Below are positions 8,854 through 17,463 of a DNA stretch of 38,971 bases, one piece after another. The translations under genes were made by a program, and so were the position numbers. The stretch's first letter is position 1. Every line of letters begins with the position of its first letter. Source of the stretch: B25-G16 sp964549945 (GTDB taxonomy: Bacteria > Desulfobacterota > DSM-4660 > Desulfatiglandales > B25-G16); NCBI GenBank assembly GCA_964549945.1, contig CAZJXD010000037.1, positions 1 to 38,971 on the forward strand, in the 5' to 3' direction. Below the pieces are notes generated by a model. The model did not search any database, had not been told where the DNA came from, and saw only the letters and a program-made list of their open reading frames with translations.

Positions 8854-10071
8854 CTACCTCCTGCCCAGGGTTACGAAGAGGCCGAAAAGGCCTATGATAA
8901 CGAGCACGATGATCCCGATCCCGATCCATCCCCAGGCTGCCGAGGACTTGACCGTCACCCTCATCTCCAGGTCATCTGAGGTCTTTTCCCCCCGTATGTT
9001 CAGGCCAACGGCATAGTCCCCCACGAGGGCCTCCTCAGCGGGGGTAATGCTCACCTCCACCTGCTTGAGGTCTCCCGGGTCGACGTACTCAATCTTCTCG
9101 GGCTTGAAGTTCACCTTCCAGTTCTCCGGCTTTACCGATAAGAACTCGATGTTGGGGATGGTGGCGGAGCCGGTGTTCTTCACGTACACGGACAGGTTGC
9201 CCGGCTTGCCCTTTTCCGTCTCCAGGGATAAGAGACCGGTGGGAGTCCCTGCCTCCAGCTTATAGGTTCCCGTGATGATCACCTTCAACTCCGCCTCTGC
9301 CTTTGACTCCCCTGCGCCTATGGCAACGGGAATGAGATAGTCTCCCGCCTTGCAGAATCGATCGGGGGTGACCTCCACGTTCAGGCTCTTGCTCTCATTA
9401 TCCTTGAGCCTCAGGCTCGAGATGTATTTATCCTCGTAGGGGGGCTTGAAGTTGGCCTGCCAATTCTTGGGGACTGTGGCATTCAGATTGAAGGTATTCT
9501 CCTTATCGGTCTTGTTCTTCAGCTCGATGGAGAACTCGAACTTCGCGTCGTTTGGCCCGCGCAGCACGGGATAAGAGGTGGTGAGCTCGATCTTCCCCTT
9601 CTCCTTTGCCTCTTCCTCTCTCATGGTAATCTTGAGCGTGTGGGATACCCTGAGCTTCCCGTCCTCGGTCCTGCCATTTACCGTGAAGGCATAGGTTCCC
9701 GGTTTGGTATCCTTTTCCGGCTCGGCAAAGAACTGCACGCTCTTATCGCTATCCTCGGGCACGTGAACCGAGCTGATGGAAAAGCTGTAGGTCTTGATCT
9801 TGGTCTTCCATCCGGCAGGAGGGGTGTGCGTGAAGTACACGTTCTCATCCCGCTTGCCCATGTTCTTCACCATGAGATCCACGGTCACGTCATCCCCCTT
9901 GTTGATGATGACCTCCGGGTACTCGAAGTTCATGGTGATTCCCCTCTCCGGTCGGGTATCTTCCTTCCCTTCTTCTTTCTCCTTTGCCATGGAGAAGGAC
10001 GTGGTAAGACAAAGGGCTACGAGAATAGGCAGGATGAAAAGGGCTTTTTGTTTGGCTGGGTTTACTCTCAT
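8854..10071 (-). CDS. Secreted, membrane-anchored NEW3-domain protein
   Basis: A 405-residue protein with an N-terminal signal peptide (basic MRVNPAKQK then FILPILVALCLTTSFSMA), about 350 residues of repeated beta-sandwich domains outside the membrane, and a single C-terminal helix (AAWGWIGIGIIVLVIIGLFG) with a short LGRR tail. The three to four repeats share a pattern such as KNKTDKENTFNLNATVPKNW and KNTGSATIPNIEFLSVKPENW, typical of the alpha-galactosidase-associated NEW3 domain (COG1470). The ATG was chosen because AGGAGG lies six bases upstream; a TTG 15 bases earlier sits inside that ribosome binding site. It lies upstream of the ABC ATPase and permease on the same strand and may act as their extracytoplasmic partner. 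Function beyond that is unknown. Confidence 0.82.
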   Translation of the reverse strand: MRVNPAKQKALFILPILVALCLTTSFSMAKEKEEGKEDTRPERGITMNFEYPEVIINKGDDVTVDLMVKNMGKRDENVYFTHTPPAGWKTKIKTYSFSISSVHVPEDSDKSVQFFAEPEKDTKPGTYAFTVNGRTEDGKLRVSHTLKITMREEEAKEKGKIELTTSYPVLRGPNDAKFEFSIELKNKTDKENTFNLNATVPKNWQANFKPPYEDKYISSLRLKDNESKSLNVEVTPDRFCKAGDYLIPVAIGAGESKAEAELKVIITGTYKLEAGTPTGLLSLETEKGKPGNLSVYVKNTGSATIPNIEFLSVKPENWKVNFKPEKIEYVDPGDLKQVEVSITPAEEALVGDYAVGLNIRGEKTSDDLEMRVTVKSSAAWGWIGIGIIVLVIIGLFGLFVTLGRR

Positions 10072-10226
10072 ATGCTTCCTCCTCAATCTGTATTCAATTT
10101 GTTCATCTTAAATTAGAAATGAGGGCGTCGATGGTTTGCGCAATGCCAACCGCCCGAAACTTAGGCAAAAAAAATCTAAATGTCAATACGATATGCGAGG
10201 GTATAAGTAAAGGAATAATTGAAAAA

Positions 10227-10595
10227 TCACGTGATGGAGAGCTTATCATACTTCTTTATGAAAGAAACCACCCATTCCTCAAAGGTCAGATAGGTGGCCG
10301 TGCTGATATCATAGCAAGGTTCAAGGGGCTTAAGATCCCCTTCGCGTCTCCTGCTTTCGGTATACTCCTCTAGAAGCTCCTTCAGCTCCTTCTTGGAAAG
10401 CCCGTATTCCTGGGCAAGCTCCTTTGTCCCCTGGGCATTTCTGTTCACCGCGGCCATCTTCCACAAGGCCTTGGCCCGAATATCCTGGACTTCCTCTCGT
10501 GGCAATCCCATGGATTCTGCCACCTGAGCGGCCCTCACGAAATGCCCTCGCTCGATTTCTGCCTGCAGCTCTTGCCCGCCCGCCTTCTCGCTCAC
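10227..10595 (-). CDS. Hypothetical helical protein
   Basis: A 122-residue protein I do not recognise by name. It is rich in predicted helices and charged residues, has no signal peptide or membrane segment, and contains QEYGLSKKELKELLEEY, which could be a helix-turn-helix-like or coiled element. The C terminus (TATYLTFEEWVVSFIKKYDKL) has an aromatic, amphipathic character. The start is a GTG with only a weak upstream purine stretch, so it may be a few codons off. It lies between the groEL terminator-like hairpin and the NEW3 gene, on the same strand as both. Codon usage looks like that of neighbouring genes and the frame is open throughout, so I believe it is real. Confidence 0.6.
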   Translation of the reverse strand: MSEKAGGQELQAEIERGHFVRAAQVAESMGLPREEVQDIRAKALWKMAAVNRNAQGTKELAQEYGLSKKELKELLEEYTESRRREGDLKPLEPCYDISTATYLTFEEWVVSFIKKYDKLSIT

Positions 10596-10630
10596 AGCTC
10601 TGATACAAACAATTGGATACTTATTGCCTG

Positions 10631-10659
10631 GCCCGGGCAGGTCAATCCCCTACCCGGGC
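10631..10659 (-). terminator. Stem-loop downstream of groEL
   Basis: GCCCGGGCAGG (10631-10641) and CCTACCCGGGC (10649-10659) form an 11-bp stem with one mismatch (a wobble on the transcript) and a seven-base loop, 18 bases past the groEL stop. No U tract follows, so it may stabilise the message rather than terminate efficiently. Confidence 0.45.
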
Positions 10660-10676
10660 GAGAGATTTAGGTGTGG

Positions 10677-12302
10677 TTAATACATGTCTTCCGGAGGCAT
10701 GGCAGGGGCAGCCATTTTACTCTCCTTCTTCGGCTTCTCCGCAACCATGGCCTCGGTTGTCAACAGGAGTCCTGCAACAGAGGATGCATTTTGCAGTGCC
10801 AATCTCGTTACCTTTGTGGCATCGATGACCCCCGATTTCATGAGATCCTCGTATTGGCCGGTTTCCGCGTTAAACCCGGTACTGCCTTCGCTCTCTTTCA
10901 CACGCTGGACCACCACGGAGCCCTCAAAACCGGCGTTGTTGGCGATCTGCCTCATCGGCTCCTCGAGAGCACGTTTTACGATATCAACGCCGTGCCGCTC
11001 ATCTCCCTCTAACTTCGTCTTCTCTAGCACTCCTAAGGCCCGCATAAAGGCCACGCCGCCACCCGGTACAATGCCCTCTTCAACGGCTGCCCGCGTCGAG
11101 TTGAGGGCGTCCTCAACCCGATCCTTTTTCTCCTTCAATTCCGCTTCGGTTGCCGCGCCCACACTAATGACAGCCACACCTCCGATAAGCTTGGCCAGCC
11201 GTTCCTGGAGCTTTTCACGGTCATAATCGCTTGTGGTATCCTCGATCTGAACCCTGATCTGCTTCACACGCCCTTCAAGGGCGTCGCGGCTGCCGGCGCC
11301 TTCCACAATCGTGGTGTTGTCCTTGTCGATGGTAACCCGTTTCGCGGTGCCAAGATCATTGAGGGTGACATTCTCCAGCTTTATGCCTAGATCCTCGCTG
11401 ATCACCTGACCCCCTGTCAGGATCCCGATATCCTCCAACATGGCCTTACGCCTGTCCCCGAAGCCCGGCGCCTTGACCGCCGCACATTTCAGGGTTCCAC
11501 GAAGCTTATTGACGACCAACGTCGCGAGGGCCTCGCCCTCCACATCCTCCGCAACGATTAACAGCGGCTTCCCCATCTTGGCAATCTGCTCCAGGATGGG
11601 CACCATATCCTTCATGGCGCTGATCTTCTTCTCGTGCAGCAGGATGTACGGTTCCTCAAGGTGGGCCTCCATCTTCTCGGCGTCTGTGACGAAATAGGGG
11701 CTCAGATATCCCCGGTCAAACTGCATTCCTTCCACGATCTCAAGGGTTGTCTCCATGCTCTTGGCTTCCTCCACGGTGATAACACCCTCCTTGCCCACCT
11801 TCTCCATTGCCTCTGAGATGATCTCTCCTATGGTGGGATCATTGTTCGCGGAAATGGTGCCGACCTGGGCTATTTCCTTCTTGTCCCTCGTGGGATTCGA
11901 GAGCTTTTTCAACTCCTCCACGACGATTTCGACGGCCTTCTCCACGCCCCGCTTTATGGCCATGGGATTCGCTCCTGCCGCTACCATCTTTGATCCCTCC
12001 CGATAGATGGCCTGAGCGAGTATGGTCGCCGTAGTGGTGCCATCGCCCGCAACATCCGATGTCTTTGACGCGACCTCCTTGACCATCTGGGCGCCCATGT
12101 TCTCGAACTTATCCTCAAGCTCGATCTCCTTAGCCACGGTCACGCCGTCCTTGGTGGTCTTTGGTGAGCCAAAGGATTTCTCGAGCAGCACGTTGCGGCC
12201 TCTCGGACCAAGGGTGCTCTTCACTGTGTTGGCCAGAATGTCCACGCCCTGCATCATCTTCTCTCTGGCCTCCATGCTATACTTGATCTCTTTACCTGGC
12301 AT
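10677..12302 (-). CDS. groL: Chaperonin GroEL (Hsp60)
   Basis: The 541-residue large subunit of the ATP-driven folding chamber. It is full length and carries the classic parts: KSTLGPRGRNVLLEKSFG, the nucleotide-binding GDGTTTATILAQ (about residues 86-97), the apical-domain segments KISAMKDMVPILEQIAK and AEDVEGEALATLVVNKL, and the equatorial VEEGIVPGGGVAF. The C terminus ends PAMPPEDMY rather than in GGM repeats. It starts with ATG behind a good AAGGAGG and follows groES with a 21-base gap, so both come from the promoter upstream of groES. It acts in the cytoplasm with GroES. Confidence 0.98.
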   Translation of the reverse strand: MPGKEIKYSMEAREKMMQGVDILANTVKSTLGPRGRNVLLEKSFGSPKTTKDGVTVAKEIELEDKFENMGAQMVKEVASKTSDVAGDGTTTATILAQAIYREGSKMVAAGANPMAIKRGVEKAVEIVVEELKKLSNPTRDKKEIAQVGTISANNDPTIGEIISEAMEKVGKEGVITVEEAKSMETTLEIVEGMQFDRGYLSPYFVTDAEKMEAHLEEPYILLHEKKISAMKDMVPILEQIAKMGKPLLIVAEDVEGEALATLVVNKLRGTLKCAAVKAPGFGDRRKAMLEDIGILTGGQVISEDLGIKLENVTLNDLGTAKRVTIDKDNTTIVEGAGSRDALEGRVKQIRVQIEDTTSDYDREKLQERLAKLIGGVAVISVGAATEAELKEKKDRVEDALNSTRAAVEEGIVPGGGVAFMRALGVLEKTKLEGDERHGVDIVKRALEEPMRQIANNAGFEGSVVVQRVKESEGSTGFNAETGQYEDLMKSGVIDATKVTRLALQNASSVAGLLLTTEAMVAEKPKKESKMAAPAMPPEDMY

Positions 12303-12323
12303 AGCTCAACACCTCCTTATCGA

Positions 12324-12611
12324 TTATTGCACGATAGCGAGGATATCGTCCTCACGCATAATTAAGTGCTCCACGCCATCGATCACGATCTCGTTGCCCG
12401 AGTATTTGCCGAAAAGCACGCGATCCCCTTTCTTCACATCCAGGGGAAGCCTTTTTCCATCCTCATCCAGCTTTCCGGCACCAACGGCAATCACCTTCCC
12501 CTCCTGGGGCTTTTCCTTTGCGGAATCCGGAATAATGATTCCACCCGAGGTCTTCTCTTCCTCTTCAATCCTGATTACCAATACCCTGTCATGCAATGGT
12601 GTTACCTTCAT
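12324..12611 (-). CDS. groES: Co-chaperonin GroES
   Basis: The 95-residue lid of the GroEL chamber. MKVTPLHDRVLVIRIEEEEK, the mobile-loop segment TSGGIIIPDSAKEKP and the C-terminal VLFGKYSGNEIVIDG are diagnostic. The ATG at 12611 was chosen because AGGAGG is seven bases upstream and the protein then starts like other GroES proteins; a TTG two codons earlier is less likely. It is the first gene of the groESL operon. I searched the leader for a CIRCE inverted repeat and saw none; a sigma70-type promoter is present instead. Confidence 0.97.
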   Translation of the reverse strand: MKVTPLHDRVLVIRIEEEEKTSGGIIIPDSAKEKPQEGKVIAVGAGKLDEDGKRLPLDVKKGDRVLFGKYSGNEIVIDGVEHLIMREDDILAIVQ

Positions 12612-12760
12612 CTCCAAACCTCCTTTTTTTAAAAGATCTAAGATATGGTTTTAGAAAAAAACTATGATACCTGTTTTCTTTGCAATAGAAATTGTGGCAT
12701 ATAATTGCATGGAAAGGTTCTAACTTACTGATATTGTTGATTTATGAAGAATTTGCAGAA

Positions 12761-12788
12761 ACTATAATCACATTTTTAGAATTGTCAA
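12761..12788 (-). promoter_or_regulatory. Sigma70-type promoter of groESL
   Basis: On the minus strand TTGACA (12788-12783) and TATAGT (12766-12761) are separated by 16 bases, a near-consensus housekeeping promoter. The predicted leader to the groES ATG is about 140 bases and AT-rich. No CIRCE operator (TTAGCACTC repeat) and no obvious sigma32 box is visible in the leader. Confidence 0.6.
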
Positions 12789-12833
12789 GGTTGCCGTTCA
12801 ATTTTTTGCTCGGCAACGGGGAAGCCCTTTCAG

Positions 12834-12971
12834 TCACAGAATCTCGAACTCGATAATGCTGCCTTCTACCTTCTCATGGCGCTCTTCGAACCATATCTCG
12901 CGAGCCTGGAGGGAAGCATCTGTGAGGTGCGATTTTCCCCCGGGTAGGTACGAACTGCACGGGCTAGCCAA
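12834..12971 (-). pseudogene. Possible fragment of an unidentified gene
   Basis: Inside the 605-base gap between groES and the DapA-like gene, an open stretch of about 45 codons on the minus strand ends ...REIWFEERHEKVEG SIIEFEIL and stop, which looks protein-like rather than random. It has only a possible TTG start and no ribosome binding site, and the frame is closed by a stop just upstream. A stem GTTGCCG/CGGCAAC (12790-12796 with 12811-12817) lies just past its end. I do not recognise a family. It could be the decayed 3' end of a larger gene. Confidence 0.3.
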
Positions 12972-13044
12972 ACATATTTGAAATTCGCTTCAATCTTGAA
13001 TCAACGTTGATCATTGTTTCCACGTCTCAGGTAATGCGGGTGTT

Positions 13045-13150
13045 CACGAGTGCAGCGTTCAGCGTTCAGAGTTCAGGGGGAGCAGGAGCCATGAAGGGAA
13101 GGGGTCTTTCCTGAACACTGAACCACTGAACACTTGCCCGCCATCGCGAA
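13045..13150. repeat. GTTCAG-word degenerate repeat
   Basis: The stretch contains GCGTTCAGCGTTCAGAGTTC followed some 60 bases later by the inverse words CTGAACACTGAACCACTGAAC. It is a loose inverted array of a 6-8 base word, similar in style to the TGATCAGT array at 31080. The rest of the gap 12972-13222 shows nothing further. Confidence 0.5.
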
Positions 13151-13222
13151 CTCAGGCGAGGCGCGCGGGCCGAACACTCAAAATGTTTGACCCATTTAGT
13201 CAAGCAATCAGCATGTAAGGAG

Positions 13223-14158
13223 CTAATGGAGGTGATGGTGCGAGAGAAACTCGACGAGAGCGGCGGCGCTACCCTGGAATTGCTCGGTCCCGGGCGTGCA
13301 TGCAGGGGAGCCAATCACCTTGAGATCAAACAGGGCCTTCTTCATGATCCGAACCGGGTTTTCTCGATAGATCCTCAATAGATCCTTGAGCAGTGTACCC
13401 AGCTTAAAGAGCCTGCCGGGGTCCTCGTCTTCCCGAATCCCCAAAGAGTACCTCGTAATGGCGCTCCATATTCCCGGCGCGAGATTTGCACCCATGGACA
13501 CTATCCCACTCATACTCGGATGCTCGAGAAATCTGGTTTCATCACCATCATATACCCTGAAATCCGGCCTTCTGCGCAGGGACTTCTGGTAGTTATTCAC
13601 CCGGGCAAGGGTGCCACAGAAAACCAGTCCTCTAATTCCCTCCATCCCTCCTAGCTCCTTGACGATACTCGTCCTTATGTTGGACCTCTTCAACGGTTTA
13701 TCCAGGTGCTCGATCAGACCGGGGTTGTTGTAGAGCACAAAGGAGTTCCTGGCGAGGGATGTGAGCTCACTGTAGTGCTCGTAAAGCCCCCTGTTGCTAT
13801 GGTAGTAGAGAGGAGAGTCAAGCCAAAAAACGTTCCCCCTGTGCTCATATGTGTTTAAGAGATCCTCCAGGGTCGAGAGGATCTTCTTGGTGCCTTCCGA
13901 GGATTCCCCGCTTATCCAGAAGAGGATTGGCCTCTCACCGCCGATCAATGCCATGGCATATTCGAGCAGCTCAACCTTATAATCGAGCCCAAGGGCTCTT
14001 CCCTCTCCAGCCCGGGGGCTGCCCAGCAGTACCCCATCGACATGGGGCAGAACCCTCTTCAACAGAGTATTCAGGCTTCTCTTGTCAATGCCTCCCCTAT
14101 CGCAGAGGGGTGTGATGAGATCAACGATCAACCCCTTAGGGGGCCTACGTTCCTCCAT
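13223..14158 (-). CDS. DapA-superfamily protein lacking the Schiff-base lysine
   Basis: A 311-residue protein with the dihydrodipicolinate synthase/N-acetylneuraminate lyase fold: VDLITPLCDRGGID at the N terminus, SPRAGEGRAL in place of the GTTGE loop, SPLYYHSNRGLYEHY, LYNNPG with the conserved Tyr, VYDGDE and GIVSMGANLAP. The strand that carries the catalytic Lys (GIKEATG in DapA) reads GLVFCG, so Lys is replaced by Val. The paired Thr of the GTTGE loop and the Arg after LYNVP are lost too. Aldolase chemistry through a Schiff base is therefore unlikely. The ATG at 14158 has AGAGG upstream and overlaps kdsD by 14 bases; a longer start would overlap by 110. It is the last gene of a waaA-kdsD operon, so a role in Kdo/LPS supply or regulation is conceivable but unproven. 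Confidence 0.8.
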   Translation of the reverse strand: MEERRPPKGLIVDLITPLCDRGGIDKRSLNTLLKRVLPHVDGVLLGSPRAGEGRALGLDYKVELLEYAMALIGGERPILFWISGESSEGTKKILSTLEDLLNTYEHRGNVFWLDSPLYYHSNRGLYEHYSELTSLARNSFVLYNNPGLIEHLDKPLKRSNIRTSIVKELGGMEGIRGLVFCGTLARVNNYQKSLRRRPDFRVYDGDETRFLEHPSMSGIVSMGANLAPGIWSAITRYSLGIREDEDPGRLFKLGTLLKDLLRIYRENPVRIMKKALFDLKVIGSPACTPGTEQFQGSAAALVEFLSHHHLH

Positions 14159-15137
14159 CAGAACCTCTCTCCCCATCGCCCAAAAGCCCTGGTAAATGGA
14201 TGAGACCCGCGAGCTTTCCCGCCTTATCCACGACAGGCAATACGGTAACGCCATCCTGTTCCATCAACTCAACCGCGTTGGCTACCCTCATCTGTTCACC
14301 GATCACCCTTGGAGGAGCTGACATGATCTCCGCCACCCTTGACGCCATTATATCCTCCATCTTTAAAAGTGAGCGCCTGATATCACTATCCGTGACAACG
14401 CCGAGCAACACACGAGCTTCATCCACCACGAGGCAGGCGCCAGCCCCCTTCTCCTCCATTTCAAAAAGGGCTTCTCTCACGGTTTGATCTCCCGAAACCA
14501 GCGGTATCAGATCCCCCCTCAACATAACCTCCCCCACCTCGCTCGAGAGCCTTGTTCCCAGACTACCGCCAGGGTGAAATCGCCTGAAGTCCTTCCTGTT
14601 AAAGCGTCTCCTCCTTAATAAAACCACCGCCAGTGCATCGCCCATGGCCAAGGCAGCGGTGGTACTGGTGGTAGGTGCAAGGCCCAGGGGGCACGCCTCC
14701 CTCTCCACCCCTACATCTATGGTGAGGTGGCTTTCCCTCGCGAGGGGCGATTCCCGATCCCCGCACAAGGCAATGAGTCTCGTGCCAATATCCTTTAGGG
14801 TAGGCACGATCCGGATCAACTCCTTTGTGTAGCCGCTGTTTGAAATAGCGATCACGATATCATCGGCGGCAACCATGCCGAGGTCACCATGTAAGGCCTC
14901 TGCCGGGTGGAGAAATTGCGATGGAGTGCCCGTGCTGTTGAGTGTGGCCGAGATCTTTCGGCCAATCAATCCCGATTTACCAATCCCGGTGAGAATGACC
15001 CGCCCCTTGCTCTGGAGGATCATGTCAACGGCTTGCTCAAATTCCAGGCCAATCCGCTCCACCAAATCGAGGATCCCTTGGGCCTCAATCTGTAGCACCT
15101 CTCTGGCCTGTCTGATTAGCCTCGTGCTCCTCTTCAT
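14145..15137 (-). CDS. kdsD: Arabinose-5-phosphate isomerase (KpsF/GutQ family)
   Basis: A 330-residue enzyme that interconverts ribulose-5-phosphate and arabinose-5-phosphate, the first step towards Kdo. An N-terminal SIS domain (about residues 35-175) shows TGIGKSGLIGRKISATLNS, the HPAEALHGDLG loop and VIAISNSGYTKEL. The family's HPGGSLGTRL follows at about 192. Two CBS domains fill the C terminus (about 205-325; GVVTDSDIRRSL and VLPVVDKAGKLAGLI). Length and order match KdsD. It lies 46 bases after waaA and overlaps the DapA-like gene by 14 bases, which supports a lipopolysaccharide operon. Confidence 0.93.
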   Translation of the reverse strand: MKRSTRLIRQAREVLQIEAQGILDLVERIGLEFEQAVDMILQSKGRVILTGIGKSGLIGRKISATLNSTGTPSQFLHPAEALHGDLGMVAADDIVIAISNSGYTKELIRIVPTLKDIGTRLIALCGDRESPLARESHLTIDVGVEREACPLGLAPTTSTTAALAMGDALAVVLLRRRRFNRKDFRRFHPGGSLGTRLSSEVGEVMLRGDLIPLVSGDQTVREALFEMEEKGAGACLVVDEARVLLGVVTDSDIRRSLLKMEDIMASRVAEIMSAPPRVIGEQMRVANAVELMEQDGVTVLPVVDKAGKLAGLIHLPGLLGDGERGSDGGT

Positions 15138-15183
15138 CCGTCTGACTCATGTGGAAAAATGTTATCGGAGAATGCCCTTCACA

Positions 15184-16503
15184 CTACCGACTCTCATTGA
15201 AGATCCGAAAGACGCGTTCCACCTGTTTCTTGGCAGAACCACTATTGCGTTCGATCACCTCCCTGGCCCTCCTCCCCAATCGCTCGGATTCCCCTGGATG
15301 ATCCAAGAGCCATGCGGCCGTTTTCACCAGCTCCTCCCTATCCCGTACCACAAACCCCGCCCCCACGCCTTCCAACAGGGCCTTGGCCTCTAGAAAATCC
15401 TCCATTGAAGGGCCGTAGAGCACCGGTTTACCCCACACGGCTGCCTCAAGAGGGTTCTGCCCGCCAAGGGGTACGAGGCTCGCTCCGCAAAATAGTACCG
15501 TTCCTATGCTGTAGAGGCCGAAGAGTTCCCCAAAGGTATCCACAATAATAATATCGGCGGGCAGATCCCTTCGGCCAAGACCTTCCAGGCTGCTGCGCAG
15601 GCAATAATCAAGGTTAGATGACCGTAGAATTGCCTCAACGGCACCGCACCTCTCTATATGCCTCGGCGCGATGATCAATACCATCGTCGAATAGCGTTCA
15701 CGAAGAATCAGGTACGCCTCGATGATGATCTCCTCCTCCCCCCCTCTGGTGCTCCCCGCGATAAAAACCGGCCTTTTCCCATCAACCCTGTAGGTGGCGC
15801 CAATCCTCCTCGAAAGCTCCGGACTGGCCTCCTTTCCCAAGGTGTCGTATTTCGCATTTCCGCCGATCACCACCCTCCGGGGATCTGCCCCTATGGATAT
15901 GATCCGCCGAGCATCGCCGCTGCTTATCATGGAGAGAGACGTATAGGCGGAGAGCACGTCTCTCATCAAAAATCGTACGCGCTTGTAGTTATTGATCGAT
16001 CTCAGGGAGATGCGCCCGTTTATGAGGAACGCGGGAATGCGCATCCGCTCGCAGGTCCACAGGAAATTCGGCCAGATCTCGGTCTCCAGGTTTATGAATA
16101 GATGGGGTGACGCCACCTTCAAAGCACGTCTCACGCACCACAATAGATCGATGGGGTTGTAGATAATGGTGGTATCCGGGGGCATGACGCTGAGCGCGGT
16201 CTGCCTGCCGCTCTTGGTGGTGGTGGAGAGGATAATGGAGACGTTGTTTCCCCTCTGCCTTATCGCCTCCATGATCACCTTGGCGAGTTTTACCTCGCCT
16301 ATGGATACGGCATGAAGCCAAATCCGAAGCCCGCTCCCCTTCGGCCCGATGAGGTGAGCCGGCAAAAGCCCAAGCCTCTCCTTGAAGTGATGATCCACGA
16401 GGCCCTTGATAAGCAGAAAAAGGAACGCAAAGGGACCGAACACAAAAAATGAGAGTGTGACCGCTATATTATAGAAGAAGAACATCATCCACCTTGCACG
16501 CAT
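15184..16503 (-). CDS. waaA: 3-deoxy-D-manno-octulosonic acid (Kdo) transferase
   Basis: A 439-residue GT30 glycosyltransferase that adds Kdo to lipid IVA at the inner membrane. It has an N-terminal membrane anchor (FFFYNIAVTLSFFVFGPFAF), the LHAVSIGEVKLA motif whose Glu is the presumed catalytic base (about residue 69), the SRGGEEEI-like nucleotide-sugar loop GSTRGGEEE and the C-terminal GASLVPLGGQNPLEAAVWGK followed by GPSMEDF. It is full length. It opens the minus-strand operon waaA-kdsD-DapA-like and shows that the organism makes a Kdo-containing outer membrane. Confidence 0.95.
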   Translation of the reverse strand: MRARWMMFFFYNIAVTLSFFVFGPFAFLFLLIKGLVDHHFKERLGLLPAHLIGPKGSGLRIWLHAVSIGEVKLAKVIMEAIRQRGNNVSIILSTTTKSGRQTALSVMPPDTTIIYNPIDLLWCVRRALKVASPHLFINLETEIWPNFLWTCERMRIPAFLINGRISLRSINNYKRVRFLMRDVLSAYTSLSMISSGDARRIISIGADPRRVVIGGNAKYDTLGKEASPELSRRIGATYRVDGKRPVFIAGSTRGGEEEIIIEAYLILRERYSTMVLIIAPRHIERCGAVEAILRSSNLDYCLRSSLEGLGRRDLPADIIIVDTFGELFGLYSIGTVLFCGASLVPLGGQNPLEAAVWGKPVLYGPSMEDFLEAKALLEGVGAGFVVRDREELVKTAAWLLDHPGESERLGRRAREVIERNSGSAKKQVERVFRIFNESR

Positions 16504-16716
16504 CTTTGCCCTACTCTAATCAAAATAAGTATAGTAAAGTCAATCGAAAAAAACGCTTGTGCTCGGCAAGGCGTTAAACCGTCATTAAGAAGTATGCTCC
16601 TAAATTGCTGTGGCAAAAATGAGAGAATTATGGTACATGAATAACAAATACCTCGGTCTTCGACGCAAAGATAATTACCATAGTAAGAACAGAGAAAATC
16701 TTCAAGGGAGAAGGAT

Positions 16717-17463
16717 ATGTCCGGTCATTCAAAATGGCACTCCATAAAGCATAAAAAAGGAGCGGTTGATGCGAAAAGGGGTAAGGTGTTTACCAAGCTC
16801 ATAAAGGAGATTACCGTTTCGACGAGGCTTGGCGGAAAAGATCCCGATTCCAACCCCAGGTTGAGGGTTGCCATAGCGGCTGCCAAGGCGGAAAACATGC
16901 CCAAGGATAACATCGACAGGGCGATAAAAAAGGGAACGGGTGAGTTGGAGGGGACGAGTTACGAGGAATTCACCTATGAGGGATATGGGCCTGGGGGAGT
17001 GGCGGTTTTGCTCGACGTGCTGACCGACAACAGGAATAGGGTGGTAGCAGATGTGAGGCATATCTTTGAGAGGGCCGGAGGCAACCTGGGGGAGGCGGGT
17101 TGCGTCTCATGGATGTTCTCCCAGAATGGCCTTATCCTATTTAAGAAAGATATGGTAGATGAGGAAAAGCTGTATGAGCTGGCCCTTGAGGCAGGAGCCG
17201 ATGACATTCGAGAGGATGAGAAAGAGATCGAGGTGATTACCAAGCCTTCCTCCTTTGAAAGGGTGAAAGCCGCTTTTGATAATGTGGGGCTTACCTACGT
17301 GCTGGCAGAGATAACCATGATCCCCAAGTCAACGGTAAAGCTCGACGGCAAACACGCGCAACAGATGTTGAACCTCATGGAAGCCCTTGAGGATAACGAG
17401 GATGTGAACCACATATACGCCAACTTCGATATTCCCGATGAGGTGATGGAGTCTCTCAGCTAA
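16717..17463 (+). CDS. yebC: YebC/PmpR family transcription/translation factor
   Basis: A 248-residue cytoplasmic protein of the YebC family. The N terminus MSGHSKWHSIKHKKGAVDAK, the following GKVFTKLIKEI, and the acidic central ENMPKDNIDRAIKKGTGE are diagnostic, and the length is exact. Members are described as DNA-binding regulators and, more recently, as factors that help ribosomes through proline stretches; which applies here is not shown. The ATG has AAGGAT upstream. Its stop overlaps the ruvC start by one base (TAATG), so it leads a yebC-ruvC-ruvA-ruvB operon, a very common order. The 213-base gap to divergent waaA must hold both promoters, but none is clear. Confidence 0.96.
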   Translation: MSGHSKWHSIKHKKGAVDAKRGKVFTKLIKEITVSTRLGGKDPDSNPRLRVAIAAAKAENMPKDNIDRAIKKGTGELEGTSYEEFTYEGYGPGGVAVLLDVLTDNRNRVVADVRHIFERAGGNLGEAGCVSWMFSQNGLILFKKDMVDEEKLYELALEAGADDIREDEKEIEVITKPSSFERVKAAFDNVGLTYVLAEITMIPKSTVKLDGKHAQQMLNLMEALEDNEDVNHIYANFDIPDEVMESLS

